A stretch of DNA of 6,913 nt from Pseudomonadota bacterium (GTDB taxonomy: Bacteria; Pseudomonadota; Gammaproteobacteria; JAKAQQ01): contig JAJZNM010000079.1 of the NCBI GenBank assembly GCA_021852325.1, positions 1 to 6,913 on the forward strand, in the 5' to 3' direction. The position numbers and the translations under genes are program-made. Shown piece after piece: positions 1 to 3,744 of this stretch (the stretch's first letter is position 1; every line of letters starts with the position of its first letter). The notes below the pieces were generated by a model. That model made no database searches, had not been told where the DNA came from, and saw only the letters and a program-made list of their open reading frames with translations.

Positions 1-196
1 GTTTTATTTCCGGACGACGGACGTGACGGGAGCGGTGGAGTTGCCGGCAGGGGTGGAGATGGTGATGCCGGGGGACAACATGAAGATGGTGGTGACCTTG
101 ATATCGCCGGTGGCGATGGAGGAAGGGTTGCGGTTTGCGATCCGGGAAGGGGGCCACACCGTGGGCGCCGGCGTCGTCAGCAAGATCCTCGCGTAA
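1..196 (+). CDS. tuf: Elongation factor Tu, C-terminal fragment (5' truncated by the window edge)
   Basis: EF-Tu carries aminoacyl-tRNA to the ribosome A site as a GTP complex in the cytoplasm. Only the last 64 codons of domain 3 are present. The frame begins at base 2 (base 1 ends the previous codon) and ends with TAA at 194-196. The translation opens FYFRTTDVTGAVELP, continues through MPGDN and MEEGLRFAIREGG, and ends with the family's usual tail VGAGVVSKIL plus Ala. The gene lies just upstream of tRNA-Trp and secE, the position usually called tufB in gammaproteobacteria with two tuf copies; whether a second copy exists cannot be seen. Codon use is odd: 36 of the first 50 visible codons end in G, whereas 11 of the last 14 end in C. 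No terminator is visible after the stop, so transcription probably continues into the tRNA. The family call is essentially certain. Confidence 0.97.
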   Translation, partial: FYFRTTDVTGAVELPAGVEMVMPGDNMKMVVTLISPVAMEEGLRFAIREGGHTVGAGVVSKILA

Positions 197-236
197 CGGC
201 CGGGCGAGGTTCGACATGCAGCAGGCAACAGGCACT

Positions 237-312
237 AGGCCAGTAGCTCAATTGGTAGAGCAGCGGTCTCCAAAACCGCAGGTTGGGGGTTCGAGTCCCT
301 CCTGGCCTGCCA
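237..312 (+). tRNA. trpT: tRNA-Trp, anticodon CCA, with encoded 3' CCA
   Basis: A complete 76-base cloverleaf can be folded. The acceptor stem pairs AGGCCAG (237-243) with CTGGCCT (302-308), followed by discriminator G309 and an encoded CCA at 310-312. The D stem is GCTC (246-249) with GAGC (258-261). The anticodon stem is GCGGT (263-267) with ACCGC (275-279), and its loop CTCCAAA holds anticodon CCA at 270-272, which reads the Trp codon UGG. The T stem GGGGG (285-289) pairs with CCCTC (297-301), with one G-T pair, around the loop TTCGAGT. No promoter or terminator of its own is evident, so it is probably cut out of a tuf-tRNA-secE transcript by RNase P and 3' processing. The gene symbol follows E. 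coli naming. Confidence 0.98.
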
Positions 313-318
313 CACCGT

Positions 319-323
319 GAGGA
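319..323 (+). promoter_or_regulatory. Ribosome binding site deciding the secE GTG start
   Basis: GAGGA lies 7 bases before GTG at 331 and only 6 bases after the tRNA CCA end. It selects the GTG over an in-frame TTG at 283, which lies inside the tRNA T arm and would put tRNA sequence into the protein. Confidence 0.7.
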
Positions 324-330
324 TCGTCGG

Positions 331-723
331 GTGACCACACAGAATGGCCCGATCGAGGTCCGCACCGGCAGCGCATTCGGTGAGCGGATCAAGCTCGTCC
401 TGGCCGCACTCGTGGCCTTGGCCGGGATGGTCGGGTACTACTATTTTGACCGTGTTTCCGAGGGCATCCGGATCGGGGGGCTCCTCGGGGCCTTCGGGAT
501 CGCCCTCGGGCTCCTCGCGCTGAGCCAGAGCGGCCGGACCCTCTGGGGGTTCGTCCAGGAGTCGCGGGTCGAGTTGCGCAAGGTCATCTGGCCGACGCGC
601 AAGGAGACCACCGATACCACCCTCTTCGTCCTCGTCATGGTGATTATCCTGGCGCTTCTGCTCTGGGTGATCGACTTGGGACTCGATTTCGGCATCAAGC
701 TCCTGACCGGGCGGGCGGGCTGA
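331..723 (+). CDS. secE: Preprotein translocase subunit SecE, three-segment form
   Basis: SecE clamps the SecY channel in the inner-membrane SecYEG translocon and is essential for Sec-dependent export and membrane insertion. The 130-residue protein has three hydrophobic segments at about residues 20-39, 46-65 and 97-118. Between the second and third is the conserved cytoplasmic amphipathic helix with ESRVELRKVIWPTRKET (77-93), the family signature and SecY contact. Most bacteria have a single-segment SecE of 60-70 residues; the three-segment form, 127 residues in E. coli, points to Beta/Gammaproteobacteria. The GTG start at 331 is preferred because GAGGA precedes it at good spacing and anything upstream lies in the tRNA. 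It sits 18 bases after the tRNA and 3 bases before nusG, a pairing conserved across bacteria. Confidence 0.96.
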   Translation: MTTQNGPIEVRTGSAFGERIKLVLAALVALAGMVGYYYFDRVSEGIRIGGLLGAFGIALGLLALSQSGRTLWGFVQESRVELRKVIWPTRKETTDTTLFVLVMVIILALLLWVIDLGLDFGIKLLTGRAG

Positions 724-726
724 GCG

Positions 727-1260
727 GTGACCCTCAACTGGTACGTCCTCCAGGCTTATTCCGGCTTCGAGCGCCAGGCGGAGCGCGCCCTGCGCGAGCG
801 GATCCTGCTCAGGAACATGCAGGATCATTTCGGAGTCATCTTGGTTCCGACCGAGGAAGTCGTCGAGATGCGCGAGGGTCGCAAGCGGCGCAGCGAACGC
901 AAGTTCTTTCCGGGCTATCTTCTGGTCCAGATGGAGCTCAATGACGAGACGTGGCACCTCGTGCGCAGCGTGCCCAAGATCCTGGGATTTGTGGGGGGGA
1001 CGGCGGAGCACCCGAAGCCGATTCCCGAATCCGAGGCGGAAGCGGTCCTCCTGCGGGTTCGCGAGGGCGTGAGCAAGCCCAAACCCAAGGTCCTGTTCGA
1101 ACCCGGCCAGATGGTCCGGGTGATCGACGGCCCGTTCAACGATTTCAACGGCATGGTGGAAGAGGTCAACTACGAGAAAAACCGGCTCCGGGTGTCCGTC
1201 CGGATTTTCGACCGGTCGACTCCGGTCGATCTCGATTTCTCGCAGGTGGAAAAAGCTTGA
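727..1260 (+). CDS. nusG: Transcription termination/antitermination factor NusG
   Basis: NusG binds the RNA polymerase clamp, suppresses pausing, assists Rho, and bridges to ribosomal protein S10 to couple transcription with translation. The product is 177 residues (E. coli 181). The NGN domain spans about residues 2-112, starting with WYVLQAYSGFE and including RKFFPGYLLVQM and WHLVRSVPKILGFVGG. A linker leads to the KOW domain, about 120-177, with GPFNDFNG (135-142) and the family's C-terminal motif DFSQVEKA. The start is GTG at 727; the NGN domain begins directly after it, so a later start would cut into the fold. No convincing Shine-Dalgarno sequence precedes it. The secE stop is 3 bases upstream in the same frame, so reinitiation by ribosomes finishing secE is likely (inference). 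Confidence 0.98.
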   Translation: MTLNWYVLQAYSGFERQAERALRERILLRNMQDHFGVILVPTEEVVEMREGRKRRSERKFFPGYLLVQMELNDETWHLVRSVPKILGFVGGTAEHPKPIPESEAEAVLLRVREGVSKPKPKVLFEPGQMVRVIDGPFNDFNGMVEEVNYEKNRLRVSVRIFDRSTPVDLDFSQVEKA

Positions 1261-1265
1261 GTTCC

Positions 1266-1284
1266 GGCCGGAGCAGATCCGGCC
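1266..1284 (+). other. Hairpin directly after nusG
   Basis: GGCCGGA (1266-1272) pairs perfectly with TCCGGCC (1278-1284) around the loop GCAGA, five bases after the nusG stop. No T-run follows, so it is not a standard intrinsic terminator. It could be a processing site, or a pause or 3'-end stabilising element between nusG and the rplK leader. The pairing is seen in the sequence; the function is inferred. Confidence 0.5.
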
Positions 1285-1294
1285 CATCGACACA

Positions 1295-1321
1295 GGGGGA
1301 GCCGCAAGGCGCTTGTACCCC
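1295..1321 (+). promoter_or_regulatory. Candidate L1-binding autoregulatory hairpin in the rplK leader
   Basis: A run of G (1295-1299) can pair with CCCC (1318-1321). Inside it, GCC (1301-1303) pairs with GGC (1308-1310) across a GCAA tetraloop, leaving GCTTGTA (1311-1317) unpaired on the 3' side. The result is an asymmetric internal loop between two short helices. In E. coli, L1 represses the L11-L1 mRNA by binding a structure that mimics its 23S rRNA site, located just upstream of rplK. Position and general layout fit that role, but I have not matched it to a consensus, so the L1 assignment is inference. The rplK Shine-Dalgarno AGAGG (1324-1328) begins three bases after the stem, so binding here could block initiation. 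Confidence 0.45.
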
Positions 1322-1337
1322 GAAGAGGTAGACAGTC

Positions 1338-1772
1338 ATGGCGAAGAAGATCCAGACCACGATCAAGCTCCAGGTGGCCGCCGGTGCGGCCAACCCGAGC
1401 CCCCCGGTTGGCCCCGCACTGGGCCAGCACGGGGTCAATATCATGGAGTTCTGCAAGGCCTTCAATGCGCAGACCCAGAACCTCGAAAAGGGGCTACCGA
1501 TCCCGGTCCTGATTACGGTCTACACTGACCGGAGCTTCAGTTTCGTCACCAAGACGCCTCCGGCCTCGGTTCTCATCCGCAAATCCCTGGGCCTTGAAAA
1601 AGGCAGCGGCACGCCGAACACCGCGAAGGTCGGACGGCTGAGCCGTGCGCAGCTCGAGGAAATCGCCCGCGCCAAAGCGCCGGATCTCACCGCGGCCGGA
1701 CTCGAGGCGGCCATGCGTTCGATCGCCGGGACCGCCCGCAGCATGGGCGTCGATGTGGAGGGCGCACCATGA
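1338..1772 (+). CDS. rplK: 50S ribosomal protein L11
   Basis: L11 binds the GTPase-associated centre of 23S rRNA at the base of the stalk. It is needed for factor function and for RelA-dependent sensing of deacylated tRNA, and is part of the thiostrepton site. The product is 144 residues, close to the usual 141-144. The N-terminal domain carries the proline-rich switch NPSPPVGPALGQHGVN (19-34) and IMEFCKAFNA (35-44). The C-terminal RNA-binding domain holds NTAKVGRLSRAQLEEIA, and the tail GTARSMGVDVEG is the family signature. The ATG at 1338 follows AGAGG by 9 bases and gives the expected MAKKI start. The stop TGA overlaps the rplA ATG as ATGA, implying translational coupling, which is how L1 feedback at the rplK leader would control both genes. 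Confidence 0.98.
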   Translation: MAKKIQTTIKLQVAAGAANPSPPVGPALGQHGVNIMEFCKAFNAQTQNLEKGLPIPVLITVYTDRSFSFVTKTPPASVLIRKSLGLEKGSGTPNTAKVGRLSRAQLEEIARAKAPDLTAAGLEAAMRSIAGTARSMGVDVEGAP

Positions 1773-2461
1773 AGGAGGGCAAGCGCGCCAAGATGATCCA
1801 GAGCCGCGTCCAGCCCGGGCACCTCTATCCCATTGCCGAGGCCGTGATCCTCCTCAAGGAGGTGTCGAAGGTCCGTTTCCGCGAGAGCGTCGAAGTCGCC
1901 ATCAATCTCGGGATCGATGCCAAGAAAAGCGACCAGGTCGTGCGTGGGGCCACGGTGCTGCCGCACGGGACCGGCAAGGTCACGCGGGTGGCCGTGTTTG
2001 CACAGGGCGCCCAGGCGGAAGCGGCACGCCAGGCCGGAGCGGATCTCGTCGGCATGGAAGATCTGGCCGAACGGATCAAGTCCGGACAGATGGATTTCGA
2101 CGTGGTGGTTGCCGCTCCGGATGCGATGCGGGTCGTGAGTCCCCTGGGGCAGGTCTTGGGACCCCGCGGGCTCATGCCGAACCCCAAGGTCGGCACCGTG
2201 ACGCCCGATGTCGCCCAGGCGGTCCGGAATGCAAAGGCCGGCCAGGTGCGTTATCGCGCCGACAAGGCGGGGATCGTGCATTGCACGATCGGTAAAATCG
2301 ATTTCGAGTACAACGCGCTCAAAGCCAATCTGGAGGCGCTCCTCACGGATCTCGTCCGGGCCAAGCCCGCGACCGCGAAGGGGCAGTACCTCCGCAAGCT
2401 CACCCTGTCTTCGACCATGGGGCCCGGGCTTGAAATCGATCTGGCGAGTCTCGAGCTCTGA
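1769..2461 (+). CDS. rplA: 50S ribosomal protein L1
   Basis: L1 forms the mobile stalk on the E-site side of the large subunit and helps move deacylated tRNA out. In E. coli it also represses translation of its own operon. The product is 230 residues (family about 229-235). Domain I is split: residues 1 to about 65 and from about 160 to the end surround domain II. Visible motifs are FRESVEVAINLGIDAKKSDQ near the N-terminus, the signature around GPRGLMPNPKVGTVTPD (131-147), and the C-terminal LSSTMGPGLEID. The ATG at 1769 follows GGAGG (1757-1761) by 7 bases and overlaps the rplK stop. The leader peptide before the first domain-I strand is slightly short compared with E. coli, but nothing essential appears missing. 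The stop TGA (2459-2461) forms part of the next hairpin. Confidence 0.98.
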   Translation: MKEGKRAKMIQSRVQPGHLYPIAEAVILLKEVSKVRFRESVEVAINLGIDAKKSDQVVRGATVLPHGTGKVTRVAVFAQGAQAEAARQAGADLVGMEDLAERIKSGQMDFDVVVAAPDAMRVVSPLGQVLGPRGLMPNPKVGTVTPDVAQAVRNAKAGQVRYRADKAGIVHCTIGKIDFEYNALKANLEALLTDLVRAKPATAKGQYLRKLTLSSTMGPGLEIDLASLEL

Positions 2462-2516
2462 TCGCCTTCGGGCGATCGGCGGATCGAGCCGCCGGGAGCC
2501 GGATGCCGACATCCGG
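2460..2516 (+). other. Three consecutive hairpins after rplA
   Basis: Three perfect stems lie end to end. Stem 1 is 2460-2466 with 2471-2477 (7 bp, very stable TTCG tetraloop) and overlaps the rplA stop codon. Stem 2 is CGGCGG 2477-2482 with CCGCCG 2489-2494 (6 bp, loop ATCGAG), sharing base 2477 with stem 1. Stem 3 is CCGGATG 2499-2505 with CATCCGG 2510-2516 (7 bp, loop CCGA). None is followed by a T-tract, so complete intrinsic termination is unlikely. They may protect the rplKA mRNA 3' end, act as processing sites, or cause partial attenuation before rplJ (inference). Confidence 0.6.
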
Positions 2517-2530
2517 TCGAGTCGAAGACC

Positions 2531-2659
2531 GCAGGGGCCTTCAAGGTCGGAGAAGGCTTAATGGCCTGCGCAGACGGTGTAAGACCCGGGGATGGTCCCT
2601 GGGGGCACCGTGGGTTCTGGCGGAGGGTCCGCCGACTGATACACGGTTCCGGCCGGGAG
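2531..2659 (+). promoter_or_regulatory. L10 leader, autoregulatory mRNA element upstream of rplJ
   Basis: This stretch carries the sequence CCTGCGCAGACGGTG (2565-2579), which I recognise as the conserved core of the ribosomal L10 leader. Stems seen: GCAGG (2531-2535) with CCTGC (2565-2569), enclosing CCTTC (2538-2542) with GAAGG (2552-2556); ACGGTG (2574-2579) with CACCGT (2606-2611), enclosing a 7-bp stem 2585-2591 with 2597-2603 (one G-T pair, loop ATGGT); and GGCGGA (2619-2624) with TCCGCC (2628-2633). The rplJ ribosome binding site GGGAG (2655-2659) lies at the end. In E. coli the L10-L7/L12 complex binds this leader, which contains a kink-turn, and represses rplJL translation. The same feedback is inferred here. 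No clear promoter is seen in it. Confidence 0.85.
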
Positions 2660-2666
2660 ATGATTC

Positions 2667-3194
2667 ATGCCACTCAAGCTGAATGAGAAAAAGGATCTGG
2701 TCGAAGACCTGCGCAAGGTCGCCGTCCAGGCACAGGCGGCCATCGCGCTCGAGTATCGCGGGATGGATGCCGGACAGATGACGGGGTTGAGACAGGCCGC
2801 CCGGAGCCAGGGGATCTATCTCCGGGTGGTGAGAAACACGCTCGCCCGCCGTGCGCTCCAGGACACCGACTTTGCCTGCCTCGACGAGATCCTTTCCGGG
2901 CCCGTGCTGCTGGCGCTGGCCCTGCGGGATCCCGCGGAGGCGGCCCGCCTGCTGCGCGGGTTCCTGGGCGAGGACCGGCCGCTCAAGGTGCGCGGGCTCG
3001 CGATGGGCCGGAAGCTCCTGCCGGCCTCCGACCTCACGCGCCTCGCGGACTTGCCCAGTCTGAGCGAAGCCGTGGCACGCCTGCTCGGGACCCTGCAGGC
3101 GCCCATGGGCCAGCTGGTCGGGACGCTGGCCGCGCCGACCGTGAAGCTCGTCCGGACGCTCGCCGCCGTGCGCGACCAGAAGGCCGCCGCGTAG
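2667..3194 (+). CDS. rplJ: 50S ribosomal protein L10
   Basis: L10 anchors the L7/L12 dimers to the ribosome: its N-terminal domain binds 23S rRNA next to L11, and its long C-terminal helix binds L7/L12 N-terminal domains. With L7/L12 it represses its own mRNA. The product is 175 residues, longer than the E. coli protein (165). The N-terminal domain contains ALEYRGM (27-33) and the conserved YLRVVRNTLARRAL (51-64). The C-terminal helix, from about 131, ends in three 11-residue units at 139-171, where E. coli has two, followed by KAAA. The ATG at 2667 is preceded by GGGAG with 7-base spacing. Another ATG at 2660 is out of frame. The stop is TAG, unlike its neighbours. rplL follows after 53 bases and the L10 leader lies directly upstream. 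Confidence 0.97.
   Translation: MPLKLNEKKDLVEDLRKVAVQAQAAIALEYRGMDAGQMTGLRQAARSQGIYLRVVRNTLARRALQDTDFACLDEILSGPVLLALALRDPAEAARLLRGFLGEDRPLKVRGLAMGRKLLPASDLTRLADLPSLSEAVARLLGTLQAPMGQLVGTLAAPTVKLVRTLAAVRDQKAAA
3081..3179 (+). repeat. Triple 33-base in-frame repeat encoding L7/L12-binding units of L10
   Basis: Three consecutive 33-base blocks (3081-3113, 3114-3146, 3147-3179) encode LLGTLQAPMGQ, LVGTLAAPTVK and LVRTLAAVRDQ. Units 2 and 3 agree at 22 of 33 bases, and at 17 of the first 20. In characterised L10 proteins, segments of about this length in the last helix each hold one L7/L12 dimer. Three units therefore suggest three dimers, against two in E. coli. The repetition is seen; the stoichiometry is inferred. 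Confidence 0.7.
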
Positions 3195-3247
3195 TTCACA
3201 TCATCATTTCACATGCCCCCGTGGGGATTTTCACTTAGAGGTATCCA
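3195..3247 (+). other. AT-rich rplJ-rplL spacer with weak stem and strong ribosome binding site
   Basis: This 53-base spacer is clearly richer in A and T than the surrounding genes. It contains TTCAC three times (3195, 3208, 3230), with TTCACAT repeated at 3195 and 3208. A short CCCC/GGGG stem (3216-3219 with 3223-3226) is followed by ATTTT, which is too weak to call a terminator. The Shine-Dalgarno TAGAGG (3236-3241) is 6 bases before the rplL ATG. A largely unstructured leader would suit the several-fold excess of L7/L12 over other ribosomal proteins (inference). Confidence 0.5.
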
Positions 3248-3628
3248 ATGGCTATCAGCAAAGACGAAATTCTAGAAACCATCTCCCAGATGACCGTGCT
3301 CGAGATCGTGGATCTCATCTCGGCCATGGAGAAGAAATTCAACGTCACGGCCCAGGCCCCGATCGCGATGGCCATGCCGTCCGGTGGTGCGGCCCCGGCG
3401 GCGGCGGCGGAGGAGAAGACCGAGTTCACGGTCCAGTTGACGAGTTTTGGCGCCAACAAGGTCAATGTGATCAAGGTGGTGCGCACGCTCACCGGGCTCG
3501 GCCTCAAGGAAGCCAAAGATCTCGTGGAAGGTGCCCCGTCCGTGGTGAAAGAAGGCGTGGCGAAGGCCGATGCAGAAAAAATGAAGAAAGAGCTGGAGGA
3601 AGCCGGGGCCAGCGTTGAGATCAAGTGA
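3248..3628 (+). CDS. rplL: 50S ribosomal protein L7/L12
   Basis: L7/L12 is the multi-copy stalk protein that recruits translational GTPases, including EF-Tu and EF-G, and stimulates GTP hydrolysis. The product is 126 residues (E. coli 121). Residues 1-35, containing DEILETISQMTVLEIVDLI, form the dimerising domain that binds the L10 helix. A Gly/Ala/Pro-rich hinge runs about 44-57. The C-terminal domain, about 58-126, carries the factor-binding surface with NVIKVVRTLTGLGLKEAKDL and VEGAP. The extra length relative to E. coli lies mostly in and before the hinge. The ATG at 3248 is set by TAGAGG 6 bases upstream and gives the expected MAISKDEI start. It is co-transcribed with rplJ, and its 116-base downstream gap carries a strong hairpin before rpoB. 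Confidence 0.98.
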   Translation: MAISKDEILETISQMTVLEIVDLISAMEKKFNVTAQAPIAMAMPSGGAAPAAAAEEKTEFTVQLTSFGANKVNVIKVVRTLTGLGLKEAKDLVEGAPSVVKEGVAKADAEKMKKELEEAGASVEIK

Positions 3629-3658
3629 GATTGTGACCGGTACCGGCAGGAGGCCGCG

Positions 3659-3694
3659 GATCGGCCGGATGGGGATCTCCCCGTCCGGCCGATC
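3659..3694 (+). other. Strong 16-bp hairpin between rplL and rpoB
   Basis: Bases 3659-3674 pair without interruption with 3679-3694 around the loop ATCT. The stem has 15 Watson-Crick pairs and one T-G pair (3670 with 3683). No T-tract follows; the next bases are ACCCCGGG. In E. coli the rplL-rpoB gap holds a partial terminator and an RNase III processing site that keep rpoBC expression below that of the ribosomal genes. This hairpin occupies the same position; a processing or attenuating role is inferred, and the missing T-tract favours processing or an mRNA end barrier over simple intrinsic termination. A smaller possible stem (CGGG 3699-3702 with CCCG 3711-3714) follows. Confidence 0.75.
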
Positions 3695-3744
3695 ACCCCG
3701 GGTGTTCAAGCCCGACCTGATGACCGCTTTGCGGGAGAGTGTTC

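Noticed and set aside
283..330. Upstream TTG start extending secE by 16 codons
   Set aside because: The extension would be encoded by the tRNA-Trp T arm and acceptor stem. GTG at 331 has a proper ribosome binding site.
1257..1262. TTGAGT as a -35 box for an rplK promoter
   Set aside because: No plausible -10 box lies at 16-18 bases downstream; the sequence there is CCGGCCC-like.
235..1293. 352-codon minus-strand open frame across tRNA-Trp, secE and nusG
   Set aside because: It crosses a tRNA and two conserved genes and has no recognisable motifs; it is a compositional shadow.
951..1331. Alternative + strand open frame inside nusG
   Set aside because: It is out of frame with nusG, lacks recognisable motifs, and its Arg/Gly/Pro-rich composition is typical of a shifted GC-rich frame.
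1520..2512. 330-codon minus-strand open frame opposite rplK and rplA
   Set aside because: It mirrors two well-supported ribosomal protein genes, with no family features or convincing start signal.
2460..2516. Rho-independent terminator after rplA
   Set aside because: The stems are good but no T-tract follows any of them, so I listed them as hairpins of unknown role.
3216..3231. Intrinsic terminator between rplJ and rplL
   Set aside because: The stem is only four base pairs with a four-base T run, and rplL must be co-expressed with rplJ.
3637..3646. CCGGTACCGG palindrome after rplL as a protein-binding site
   Set aside because: A ten-base palindrome is expected by chance in GC-rich DNA, and nothing links it to a known regulator.
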